The notes beneath the pieces are model-generated. The model did not search any database. It saw only the letters and a program-made list of their open reading frames with translations, and was not told the origin of the DNA. The translations under genes and the position numbers were made by a program. Shown here one piece after another: positions 1-7,333 of a DNA stretch of 64,000 bases. Source of the stretch: Prauserella_A oleivorans (GTDB lineage: Bacteria > Actinomycetota > Actinomycetes > Mycobacteriales > Pseudonocardiaceae); assembly GCF_042685745.1 (NCBI RefSeq), contig NZ_JBHUNT010000001.1:5394001-5458000 (forward strand). Reading direction: 5' to 3'. Numbering within the stretch: the stretch's first letter is position 1; each line of letters opens with the position of its first letter.

Positions 1-891
1 CCGCACCTTCACCGCCACCCGGACCGCCGGCCTGCCCTCGGCGAGCACGTCCTCGGTGACCCGGCCCGCCAGCTCGCGCACGGCCGCCTCGATGTCGGCG
101 CGCTCCGTGAGGTTGGTCTGGAACGTCGTCTCCCGGCTGCGCGAGCGGGCGACGTAGGGGGTGGCGGTCACCTCGCGGTCGCCCCAGCCGTGGGCGAGCG
201 CGCGGAAGTACGGCCCCATCGTCGGCCCGAACCGGGCGGCCAGCTCGGCGCGGTCGGCTGCGGCGAGCTCGGCGACGGTCGTGATGCCCAGCTCGGCGAG
301 CTTCCTCGTGGTCCGGCCGCCGATGCCCCACAGTGCGTCCGGTGGCCGATGTGCCATCACCTCGGCCCAGTTGGCACTGGTCAGCCGGTAGATTCCGGCC
401 GGTTTGGCGAACCCGGTGGCGATCTTGGCGCGCATCTTGTTGTCGCCGATGCCCACCGAGCAGGACAGTCCGGTGCGCTTGCCCACGACGTGCCGGACGG
501 TCCGGGCCAGGGCTTCCGGGTCGGCGGTCCGGGCGCCCAGGAACGCCTCGTCCCAGCCGATCACCTCGACCACCACGGGAAGCTCCCGCAGGACCGCCAT
601 CACGCGCTCGGAGACCTCTTCGTACGCGGGCGGGTCCGACGGCAGGAACACCGCGTCCGGGCACTTGCGCGCCGCCGTGCGCAGGGGCATGCCCGAGTGC
701 ACGCCGAACGCCCGCGCCTCGTACGACGCGGTCGCCACCACCGCGCGCTGTGCCGGGTCGCCCTTGCCGCCGACCACCACCGGCTTGCCCCGGAGTTCGG
801 GGTGCCGGGCGATCTCGACGGCGGCGATGAACTGATCGAGATCGACGTGCAGGATCCAGTCCGGAGTGGACACCGAAGCCGGCTGCGTCAC
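1..891 (-). CDS. dinB: DNA polymerase IV (Y-family, DinB), 3' end cut by window edge
   Basis: Y-family translesion polymerase that copies damaged DNA. The leftward frame gives 297 residues with no stop before the window edge. Near the N-terminus it reads HVDLDQFIAAVEIA, the palm motif with the first metal-binding aspartates, then SYEARAFGVHSGMPL, the finger motif that distinguishes DinB, then GWDEAFLG, where the S/G-x-DE metal ligands sit. The GTG at 891 is the first plausible start; no clear Shine-Dalgarno precedes it. The C-terminal part of the little-finger domain and any beta-clamp binding motif would lie outside the window, so DinB1/DinB2 subtype cannot be decided. Confidence 0.9.
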   Translation of the reverse strand, partial: MTQPASVSTPDWILHVDLDQFIAAVEIARHPELRGKPVVVGGKGDPAQRAVVATASYEARAFGVHSGMPLRTAARKCPDAVFLPSDPPAYEEVSERVMAVLRELPVVVEVIGWDEAFLGARTADPEALARTVRHVVGKRTGLSCSVGIGDNKMRAKIATGFAKPAGIYRLTSANWAEVMAHRPPDALWGIGGRTTRKLAELGITTVAELAAADRAELAARFGPTMGPYFRALAHGWGDREVTATPYVARSRSRETTFQTNLTERADIEAAVRELAGRVTEDVLAEGRPAVRVAVKVR

Positions 892-1010
892 GGTATCCAG
901 TATGCGGGCCGGGCGGATCTCGCGACAGATCGAGGTGAATAGGACGCCGAGGAGGCCGGGTAGGCCTGCGAGTGGAAGGGCATGACCGAGAACCGAGGAG
1001 GTGCGAAGAA

Positions 1011-1430
1011 TTGGCTCAGCTGGTTCGCGAGCTCATGACGGACCGTCCGGTGACGCTGTCGGCGGACACTCCGGTGCAGCAGGCCGCCACCACGATGCGT
1101 GACGCCGGCATCGGTGCCGTGCTGGTGATGGACGGCGACGAGATGTGCGGCATCGTCACCGACCGCGACATCGTGGTGCGGGCGCTGGCCGACCGCAGCG
1201 ACCTCTCCGGCTGCACCCTGCGTGAGGTGTGCAGCGAGCGACTGGTCACGGCCAGGCCCGACGAGGAGGCAGGCAACGCCATCGCCCGGATGCGGGAGCA
1301 CGCCGTGCGCCGGATTCCCGTCCTGGACGGCGAGCGGCCCATCGGCATGTTGTCGATCGGCGACGCCGCGACGGACCGGGACCCGAACTCGGCTCTCGCC
1401 GACATCAGCGCCGCGCGGGGCAACACCTGA
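1011..1430 (+). CDS. CBS-domain pair protein
   Basis: Small soluble protein of about 139 residues made almost entirely of two CBS motifs, which as a pair bind adenosyl nucleotides in known families. Both halves carry the typical G-[IV]-[VL]-[TS]-D/x-R signature: CGIVTDRDIVVRAL near residue 45 and a weaker IGMLSIGD in the second half. I chose the TTG at 1011 because a strong GAGGAGGTG lies at 995-1003 with 7-nt spacing and translation then begins LAQLVRELMTDRPVTL, the usual start of this family; a GTG at 972 is in frame but has no ribosome site. No enzyme domain is attached, so it probably senses energy charge for a partner that is not evident here. Confidence 0.85.
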   Translation: MAQLVRELMTDRPVTLSADTPVQQAATTMRDAGIGAVLVMDGDEMCGIVTDRDIVVRALADRSDLSGCTLREVCSERLVTARPDEEAGNAIARMREHAVRRIPVLDGERPIGMLSIGDAATDRDPNSALADISAARGNT

Positions 1431-1515
1431 CGCGGAAGGCCCGCCTGGGTCTTGTCCGGCACCGGACCCCGGGCGGAACACACGACGACACAGGCGACCA
1501 TGGAGCTCCGGCTCT

Positions 1516-2430
1516 ATGGTCGTCGTCGTGTCGGTGCGTGAACTCGTCGTGCTCGGTACGGGCAGCCAGGCGCCCAGTCGGACCCGCAACCACAACGGCT
1601 ACCTGCTGCGCTGGGACGCCGAGGGCCTGCTCTTCGACCCCGGCGAGGGCACGCAGCGGCAACTGCTGTTCGCCGGTGTGCCCGCGAGCGCCATCACACG
1701 GATCTGCCTCACGCACTTCCACGGCGACCACTGCCTCGGCGTTCCCGGCATCGTCCAGCGGCTCTCGCTCGACGGCATCGCCGGGCCCGTGCACGCCCAC
1801 TACCCGGCATCCGGCGGGCACTTCTTCGCCCGGCTCCGCCACGCCACCCCGTTCCACGAGGTCACCGAGCTCCGGGAGGAACCCGTGGAGCGGGACGGCC
1901 TCGTCGCGACAGGACCGTTCGGCGAGCTGCGGGCGCGCCGGCTCGATCATCCCGTGGACGCCTTCGGCTACCAGCTCGTCGAACCGGACGGCAGGCGGAT
2001 GGTGCCGGAGCTGCTCGCCCGGCACGGCATCAGCGGCCCCGACGTCGGGGAGCTCCAGCGCCGCGGCTCGCTGCGCGGGGTGTCGCTGGCCGAGGTGAGC
2101 GAGCACCGGCCGGGTCAGCGGTTCGCGTTCGTCATGGACACCCGCTTGTGTGATGCCGCGTTCGCGCTCGCCGACCAGGCTGACCTGCTCGTGATCGAAT
2201 CCACATTCCTCACCGAGGACAAGAGACTGGCGCGGGACTACGGCCACCTCACCGCCGCCCAGGCGGCCCGGGTGGCCGCCGAGTCCGGGGTCCGCACCCT
2301 CGTGCTCACGCATTTCTCACAGCGGTACACGGAACCGGAAAGGTTTCACGACGAGGCAGCCGAGGTATTCGGCGGCCGGATCGTGGTAGCGACCGACCTC
2401 ACGCGGGTCGCCGTACCACGGCGCCGTTGA
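1516..2430 (+). CDS. rnz: Ribonuclease Z (tRNA 3' endonuclease, MBL fold)
   Basis: Metallo-beta-lactamase-fold nuclease that trims the 3' trailer of tRNA precursors lacking an encoded CCA; such a tRNA (tRNA-Ala) lies at 16.4 kb. The zinc motif HFHGDHCLG is at about residues 67-75 and the N-terminus ELVVLGTGSQAPSRTRNHNG matches the family. The C-terminal LVLTHFSQRY gives the later histidine ligand. About 304 residues, normal for the short bacterial form. ATG 1516, GTG 1528 and GTG 1534 are all in frame; the last would give MRELVVLG as in many homologues, and a weak GGAG at 1502 favours the ATG. The start is therefore uncertain by a few codons. Confidence 0.92.
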   Translation: MVVVVSVRELVVLGTGSQAPSRTRNHNGYLLRWDAEGLLFDPGEGTQRQLLFAGVPASAITRICLTHFHGDHCLGVPGIVQRLSLDGIAGPVHAHYPASGGHFFARLRHATPFHEVTELREEPVERDGLVATGPFGELRARRLDHPVDAFGYQLVEPDGRRMVPELLARHGISGPDVGELQRRGSLRGVSLAEVSEHRPGQRFAFVMDTRLCDAAFALADQADLLVIESTFLTEDKRLARDYGHLTAAQAARVAAESGVRTLVLTHFSQRYTEPERFHDEAAEVFGGRIVVATDLTRVAVPRRR

Positions 2431-2521
2431 CGACGGAATAACGAGCCGTCGCGACGGCGTTCATTCGTGTGCTTGCTTGCATCAGGGCAAGTATCCCCGC
2501 CGTGAAAGGAGGCGGCACGCC

Positions 2522-2785
2522 ATGGAAAAGATGAACTGGCGGCACCGTGCCGCCTGCCGTGACGAGGATCCCGAGCTGTTCTTCCCGGTGTCCGACATGG
2601 GACCGGGCGCGCAGCAGACAGCGGAGGCGAAGTCGATCTGCGCCCGCTGTCCGGTCCGTGACCAGTGTCTGTCGTACGCCTTGGACAACGGTCTCGACTT
2701 CGGGGTGTTCGGCGGTCTGACGGAACGCGAACGTCGCGAACTGGTGCGTCGCCGGAACCGGACGAACCAGCCGCACGCGGCCTGA
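2522..2785 (+). CDS. whiB: WhiB-family transcription factor (WhiB1-like)
   Basis: Actinobacteria-specific iron-sulfur regulator of 87 residues. Four cysteines (C12, C40, C43, C49) in the spacing C-x27-C-x2-C-x5-C should bind a [4Fe-4S] cluster, followed by a beta-turn and a basic C-terminus (REL VRRRNRTN) that would contact DNA. The opening NWRHRAACRDEDPELFFPV is characteristic of WhiB1-like members. The family turn G-[VI]-W-G-G is here GVFGG, a phenylalanine for the tryptophan. An AAAGGAGG about 10 nt upstream fixes the ATG at 2522. Monocistronic by context. The subtype (WhiB1 versus another Wbl protein) is a judgement from pattern only. Confidence 0.92.
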   Translation: MEKMNWRHRAACRDEDPELFFPVSDMGPGAQQTAEAKSICARCPVRDQCLSYALDNGLDFGVFGGLTERERRELVRRRNRTNQPHAA

Positions 2786-2989
2786 GAAATTCGCGGCTCC
2801 GCGAATCGGTGACCGAGCTCACCGATTCCGGGGAACATCGGCCCCCGGGTCGATGTTGAAAAGAGTGACCGGCACGCGACAGTGTCCCCGGGCCTCACCA
2901 ATTTGCCTTCGCGGAATACCGTTCGGCTGGAGCCGCGTCGCGCCATTCGCCGAGAGGCGACCGGCGTGTCGGTCACCATTTACGAGGAG

Positions 2990-3025
2990 AATCCCGCCAC
3001 GCGTTGCCGTGGCGGGATTTTCTTT
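2990..3025 (+). terminator. Rho-independent terminator downstream of whiB
   Basis: A perfect 12-bp stem, 2990-3001 pairing with 3008-3019 around a 6-nt loop, is followed by a T-rich run to 3025. Orientation fits the plus strand, so it would end a transcript coming from whiB about 200 nt upstream, or a short leader RNA between the two genes. Confidence 0.85.
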
Positions 3026-3213
3026 GTCGCGGCAGTGTCCGGTGTGCTCGCAACACCACCGGTGTCGCGCACCTGCCCGGTGCCCTACTCTGTGGCGAAA
3101 GAGACACGACGCGCGCACGCCCACGTGCTGGGGGTCGGCCACGCTGCAGTGTCGCCGCCGCGGCTCTCGTAGTTCCGTCCTCGGCCCATCGGGCAGATCC
3201 AGGAGGCGACACG

Positions 3214-3939
3214 GTGGCACCGCAGCAAGGCCAGGGAGCATTCAACGCCGCGACCGGGCGCAGTCTCGAGAGCGACAACGGCAAACCGCGCTACCTCGAG
3301 TACCAGCGGGAGCTCATCCGGCCGCACTGCGGACGCTCCGTCCTCGAGGTGGGTGCGGGGCTCGGCGAGTTCGCCTCCGGCTTCACCGGGTGCGAGCGCT
3401 ATGTCGTCACCGATGTCGACCCGGATGCCGTCGGCCAGATGAAGTCCCGCTTCGCCGACCGGCCCGAGGTGGAGGTCCAGCAGTTCGACGTCGACGGCTC
3501 GGCGCGGCTGGAGCAGCCCGTGGAGTCGCTCGTCGCGATCAACGTCCTCGAGCACATCGCCGACGACGTCGCCGCGCTGAAGAACCTGGCGGACTCCGTG
3601 ACGGCCGGCGGCAACATCATCCTCTTCGTGCCCGGATACCAGCAGCTCTACGGCGAGTTCGACCGGATCGTCGGGCACTACCGCCGCTACACGCCCGCGA
3701 CCGTGTCGGCCGCGGCCGAGCGGGCGGGACTCACTGTGGCCCTCGCCCGCCCGGTGAACTTCCTGGGCGCCTTCGCCTGGTGGGCGGCGGTACGCAAGGG
3801 CGGTGCCGGTGCGCCCAACCCCAAGCTCGTCTCCATCTACGACCGGTTCGTCGTGCCCGTGACGCGCGCCATCGAGCAGCGCGTCAAGATCCCCTTCGGC
3901 CAGTCCGTACTCTGCGTCGCGAGGAAGAACGCGGCGTGA
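3214..3939 (+). CDS. Class I SAM-dependent methyltransferase
   Basis: Soluble methyltransferase of 241 residues. Motif I VLEVGAGLGEFA (about residue 45) binds S-adenosylmethionine, VVTDVDPDAV is the second strand acid, and VAINVLEHIADD is the post-motif typical of Methyltransf_11/23 enzymes that act on lipids, quinones or small molecules. The C-terminal half (NFLGAFAWWAAVRKGG) is hydrophobic and may lie against a membrane or lipid substrate. AGGAGG at 3201-3206 sets the GTG start. No neighbouring pathway genes indicate the substrate. Similar proteins are often annotated as glycosyltransferase-linked methyltransferases, which I cannot confirm here. Confidence 0.8.
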   Translation: MAPQQGQGAFNAATGRSLESDNGKPRYLEYQRELIRPHCGRSVLEVGAGLGEFASGFTGCERYVVTDVDPDAVGQMKSRFADRPEVEVQQFDVDGSARLEQPVESLVAINVLEHIADDVAALKNLADSVTAGGNIILFVPGYQQLYGEFDRIVGHYRRYTPATVSAAAERAGLTVALARPVNFLGAFAWWAAVRKGGAGAPNPKLVSIYDRFVVPVTRAIEQRVKIPFGQSVLCVARKNAA

Positions 3940-4098
3940 CGCCCGCTCCCCTCCCGGCCCGGGTCGCCGGCCACGCACCAGGAGCGGCCCGCCGCGGGCC
4001 CTTCCACTCGGGATGAAAGTCGCGTCGCGATTGCGCGGGACCTCCGCACGGTGTAGCCCGGAGGTGAGTTGTCCGGGTGGCTGAGGAGGGGACCACTG

Positions 4099-5415
4099 AT
4101 GGAGATCGTGCCTGTCGACACACCGTCACTGGGCGACCGCAGTTATCTGGTGCACGACGGGGAGGTGGCCTTCGCCGTCGACCCGCAACGGGACATCGAC
4201 CGGATGCTCACGCTGCTCGAAGACCGTGGTGTGCGGCTGCTCGGAGTGTTCGAGACGCACATCCACAACGACTACGTGACCGGCGGCTACGCACTCGCCC
4301 GGATGACGGGTGCCGCCTACCACGTCAACGCCGAGGACCCGGTGACGTTCGAGCGGACGCCGATCCGGGACGGCGACGAGGTCAGGATCGGGTCCCTGCG
4401 GGTGCGCGCGCTCGCCACGCCGGGGCACACGTTCACACACCTCGCGTACGCGGTGACGGCGCCGGGCGAGCCGCCCGCGGTGTTCACGGGTGGCTCGCTG
4501 CTGTTCGGCTCGACGGGCAGGCCCGACCTGCTCGGCCCCGCTCACACCGGCGAGCTGGTGCACGCGCAGTACGCGTCGGCGCGGCGGCTCGCGGCCGAGC
4601 TGCCGGACGAGACACGTGTGTTCCCGACCCACGGGTTCGGCAGCTTCTGCTCGGCGACGCCGACCTCCGGGGACGAGTCGACGATCGGCCGGGAGAAGCG
4701 GATCAACCCGGCGCTGACCGAGGACGAGCAGTCCTATGTGAACTCGCTGCTGGCGGGTCTCGACGTGTTCCCCGCCTACTACGCGCACATGGCACCCGCC
4801 AACATGGCGGGCCCGGACGCGCCCGACCTCACACCGCCGCATCGCGCGGACGCCGCCGAGTTGCGCAAACGCATCGACGCGGGCGAGTGGGTGGTGGACC
4901 TGCGCACCCGCACGGCGTTCGCGGCGGGCCACGTCGCGGGCACGTTGAACTTCGGGATCGACGGCGGCTTCGCGACCTATCTCGGCTGGCTATTGCCGTG
5001 GGGAACCCCGCTGACGCTGCTGGGCGACACCCCGGACCAGGTCGCCGCCGCACAGCGCGAACTGGTCCGCATCGGGATCGACAGGCTCGAGGCCGCCGCC
5101 ACCGGCGATGTCCGGGAGTGGGCGGCCGAGAGCGAGCTCCGGTCGTTCCCCACGGCGTGTTTCGCCGACCTCGCCCAGGTGCGGCACCACCGGCAGGTGG
5201 TGGTGCTCGACGTCCGCAGGCAGTCCGAGTGGGACGCCGGGCACCTGGACGACGCGGTGCACATCCCACTGCACGAGCTGCTCGACCGGCTCGACGACGT
5301 GCCGGACGGCGAGGTGTGGGTGCACTGCAAGTCGGGGTACCGCGCGGCCATCGCGGCCTCGGTGCTCGACGCGGCGGGCCGCCGGGTGGTGGCGATCAAC
5401 GACGACTTCGCGTGA
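4099..5415 (+). CDS. MBL-fold hydrolase with two rhodanese domains (persulfide dioxygenase-like)
   Basis: Protein of 438 residues. The N-terminal metallo-beta-lactamase domain has THIHNDYVTG (residues 53-62), TPGHTFTH and FPTHGFGSFC, the pattern of ETHE1-like persulfide dioxygenases, which oxidise glutathione persulfide using a single iron. Two rhodanese modules follow. The first (from about residue 255) has LLGDT where a catalytic Cys loop should be and looks inactive; the second has VHCKSGYRA with the nucleophilic Cys. GAGGAGGGG precedes ATG 4099. Likely role: sulfide and persulfide handling, with sulfur passed between domains. No sulfide:quinone reductase or CstR-type regulator lies adjacent, so the physiological setting is inferred. 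Confidence 0.85.
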   Translation: MEIVPVDTPSLGDRSYLVHDGEVAFAVDPQRDIDRMLTLLEDRGVRLLGVFETHIHNDYVTGGYALARMTGAAYHVNAEDPVTFERTPIRDGDEVRIGSLRVRALATPGHTFTHLAYAVTAPGEPPAVFTGGSLLFGSTGRPDLLGPAHTGELVHAQYASARRLAAELPDETRVFPTHGFGSFCSATPTSGDESTIGREKRINPALTEDEQSYVNSLLAGLDVFPAYYAHMAPANMAGPDAPDLTPPHRADAAELRKRIDAGEWVVDLRTRTAFAAGHVAGTLNFGIDGGFATYLGWLLPWGTPLTLLGDTPDQVAAAQRELVRIGIDRLEAAATGDVREWAAESELRSFPTACFADLAQVRHHRQVVVLDVRRQSEWDAGHLDDAVHIPLHELLDRLDDVPDGEVWVHCKSGYRAAIAASVLDAAGRRVVAINDDFA

Positions 5416-5425
5416 GTGACGCGGC

Positions 5426-5722
5426 TCAGGTCGTCTCGTCGGACCGGCGGCGCTCGATGAACGTGTCGGGCGCCGACTCCGGCACCTCCGTGCGCAGATC
5501 CGAGTCCCGCAGCACCTCGCGCGCCTGCGCTTCCGGGTCGGCGCTGCCGCCGGCCTCCTCCTCCGGCAACAACTCGGACCGCGACTGAGCGCGCTCGCCG
5601 ACGGCGTTGCGATCGTCGAACACGGCGGGCCGGTCGAGGTCGTGCTCGCGCCGGAGTTGGTCCTCCTCGGCGGTGGTGAACTCCGTCTGGCCCAGGTCGA
5701 GGGGTTCGTCGCGCTCGGACAT
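5426..5722 (-). CDS. Small acidic hypothetical protein
   Basis: Encodes 98 residues rich in Glu, Asp, Arg and Ala, with no hydrophobic segment, signal peptide or cysteine. It begins MSERDEPLDLGQTEFTTAEE and contains several short acidic patches; most of it would be disordered. It converges with the MBL/rhodanese gene, ten bases separating the stops. I do not recognise a characterised family; it resembles conserved short proteins seen in relatives of this organism, possibly DUF5709-like, but this is weak. Confidence 0.55.
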   Translation of the reverse strand: MSERDEPLDLGQTEFTTAEEDQLRREHDLDRPAVFDDRNAVGERAQSRSELLPEEEAGGSADPEAQAREVLRDSDLRTEVPESAPDTFIERRRSDETT

Positions 5723-5773
5723 GGCCGCCGGGTACCCGGGGTCCCTGCGCTCCACACGACGTTGCCACCCGAT

Positions 5774-5790
5774 TCCTACCCGAGGTAGGA
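5774..5790. promoter_or_regulatory. Perfect palindrome upstream of mazEF (candidate operator)
   Basis: TCCTACCCGAGGTAGGA is a perfect 7-3-7 inverted repeat that ends 13 bases before the mazE start codon. Toxin-antitoxin pairs of this type are usually repressed by the antitoxin, alone or with the toxin, at such a site. Function is inferred from position and symmetry. Confidence 0.6.
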
Positions 5791-5803
5791 TCGAGGTGTG
5801 AAA

Positions 5804-6019
5804 ATGAGTGTGAGCTTGCCGGACGAGGACGTGCAGTTCCTCGACACCTACGCGCGCGAGCACGACATCGGGTCGCGCTCGGCGGCGCTGCACCGCGCGA
5901 TCACGCTGCTCAAGGCTTCCCAGCTCGCCGACGCCTACGCCGAGGCTTGGGAGGAATGGGAGCGCTCCGGCGAAGCGGAGGCCTGGGAGCCCGCCACGGC
6001 CGACGGCCTACGTTCCTGA
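5804..6019 (+). CDS. mazE: Ribbon-helix-helix antitoxin (MazE-like)
   Basis: Antitoxin of 71 residues. The N-terminus MSVSLPDEDVQFLDTYA is the short beta strand and first helix of a ribbon-helix-helix DNA-binding fold, and SRSAALHRAITLLK is the second helix. The C-terminal half (YAEAWEEWERSGEAEAW) is acidic and should wrap the toxin. ATG 5804 is preferred over GTG 5798 because GAGGT at 5793 has better spacing. Its stop overlaps the toxin start (TGATG), so the two are translationally coupled. The palindrome just upstream suggests autoregulation. Confidence 0.88.
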   Translation: MSVSLPDEDVQFLDTYAREHDIGSRSAALHRAITLLKASQLADAYAEAWEEWERSGEAEAWEPATADGLRS

Positions 6020-6366
6020 TGCGCCGCGGCGATATCTACCTCGCCGACCTGGAGCCGGTGCGGGGCGCCGAAACCAACAAGCGCCGCCCCGTGGTGATCG
6101 TCAGCAACGACGGTGCCAACGCGACCGCCGCCCGGCTGCATCGTGGCGTGCTCACCGTCGTTCCCCTCACGTCCAACACCCGGCGTGTCTACCCGTTCCA
6201 GGTGCTGCTGCCCGCCGCCGACGCGGGCCTGCAGCACGACTCCAAGGCCCAGGCCGAGCAGGTCCGCTCGATCGCGGTGGAACGCTTCGGCGCCCGGCTC
6301 GGCCGCCTGACGCCGAAGCTGCTGCAGGAACTCGACGACGCCCTGCGCCTCCACCTGAATCTCTGA
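6019..6366 (+). CDS. mazF: MazF-family endoribonuclease toxin
   Basis: PemK/MazF toxin of 115 residues that cleaves RNA at short sequence motifs. It opens MRRGDIYLADLEPVRGAE and has KRRPVVIVSND, the conserved strand and catalytic arginine region, then LTVVPLTSNTRRVYPFQV with the second catalytic site and QAEQVRSIAVERF. All expected MazF blocks are present and the length is normal, so it should be active. ATG 6019 overlaps the antitoxin stop by one base. The cleavage sequence cannot be predicted from what I see. Confidence 0.92.
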   Translation: MRRGDIYLADLEPVRGAETNKRRPVVIVSNDGANATAARLHRGVLTVVPLTSNTRRVYPFQVLLPAADAGLQHDSKAQAEQVRSIAVERFGARLGRLTPKLLQELDDALRLHLNL

Positions 6367-6371
6367 CGCCG

Positions 6372-6749
6372 TCAGCTCCGGAAGGCGGCGCAGGCCACGG
6401 CCACGTACGACTTCTCCGGCGCCCGCCACGCGACCTCCACCCACCGATTGTCGGTCACCTGCGTGTCGTCCGGGCCCACACAGCTGTACGTGCCGCCGAC
6501 GACGTACGGACCGCACGGCTGCTCGGGCGACTCGGCATGGACGCAGGTCGTGTAGTTGTCGCAGGTGAGCGTGACCAGCTTGTCGGCGGCCATGGTGGTG
6601 CCGTCGCGCACGTTGAGCTTGCACGCGTTGTTCGGCGTGGCGTGCACGAGCGCGGGTTCGAGCTCCTCGGCCGCCGCGGGCACCACGGTCAGGGCACCGA
6701 TGGTTCCCGCACAGACGGCCAGCACGGCAGCGCGCGACAACATCCTCAC
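6372..6749 (-). CDS. Small secreted cysteine-containing protein
   Basis: Encodes 125 residues with a Sec-type signal: MLSRAAVLAVCAGTIGALTV followed by an AAA cleavage region. The mature part holds six or so cysteines (in ACKLNV, TLTCDNYTTCVH, QPCGPY, TYSCVG, VACAAF), probably disulfide bonded, and reads like an SH3-type or bacterial immunoglobulin-like extracellular domain with KLNVRDGTTMAADKLV. GTG 6749 has GGAAGGA at the right spacing; the ATG at 6743 is two codons later. It converges with mazF, five bases apart. Target and function are unknown; related small exported proteins are common in this group. Confidence 0.7.
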   Translation of the reverse strand: MRMLSRAAVLAVCAGTIGALTVVPAAAEELEPALVHATPNNACKLNVRDGTTMAADKLVTLTCDNYTTCVHAESPEQPCGPYVVGGTYSCVGPDDTQVTDNRWVEVAWRAPEKSYVAVACAAFRS

Positions 6750-6874
6750 GATGGACGTCCTTCCACTGGGTTCAAGATCGACTTCACCCAGCGTATCCGG
6801 ATGGACGCGCAGCGCTCCATCACCGAGTCGGCTGGTGGCCCCGGTCGCAGACACCTGCCCGCGCACAGCCCTGC

Positions 6875-7201
6875 TTACGTCCCGCGTGGGTAAGAGGCGG
6901 TGTGCTCCAGCACCCGGACCTTCGGCATCGGCTCGGTCTGCAGGGCGTCGGACATGTTCAGCTTGCCCTCCTGGAGCGCCCGGAACAGGCCGGCCACGAC
7001 GTCGTTGAGGTCGTCGGCCTCCACCTCGTACACGGCGATGTAGGGCCCGCCGTCCCCGAGTGGCGCGAACCGGCGTCCGGCGAGGAAACCCGGCAGCGCG
7101 CACACCTCGGGCAGGTGCACCTGGTCGTACCACTCGTTGAACTCGGCCTCCCGTTCCGGCGAGCTGGGTCGCGTCTCGACGTACACGATTCCCTTCGGCA
7201 T
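6875..7201 (-). CDS. Dimeric alpha/beta-barrel-like protein
   Basis: Encodes 108 residues. The pattern VYVETRPSSPEREAEFNEWY followed by HLPEVCALPGFLAGRRFA is typical of ferredoxin-like dimeric alpha/beta-barrel proteins (EthD/DUF4286-like), in which a Trp-Tyr and a His-Leu-Pro line the pocket. AAAGGAG precedes ATG 7201. Members of this superfamily range from monooxygenases to decarboxylase partners, often acting on hydrophobic small molecules. No neighbouring gene specifies a substrate, so the biochemical role is open. Confidence 0.65.
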   Translation of the reverse strand: MPKGIVYVETRPSSPEREAEFNEWYDQVHLPEVCALPGFLAGRRFAPLGDGGPYIAVYEVEADDLNDVVAGLFRALQEGKLNMSDALQTEPMPKVRVLEHTASYPRGT

Positions 7202-7333
7202 GGCAGCACTCCTTTGTCGGCCTGCTTCGGCCAACGCACTCTCGCACGACCTCTGCCCGGCAGGCGAGCCGCCGGACGGGCGGCGCGGGTTTGAAAGGGG
7301 TCGCGCAGGGTATCCGGGCCGAGGCTGGGCGAG

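Noticed and set aside
2477..2492. Hairpin upstream of whiB as a regulatory site
   Set aside because: Only five pairs, CTTGC and GCAAG; not distinguishable from chance.
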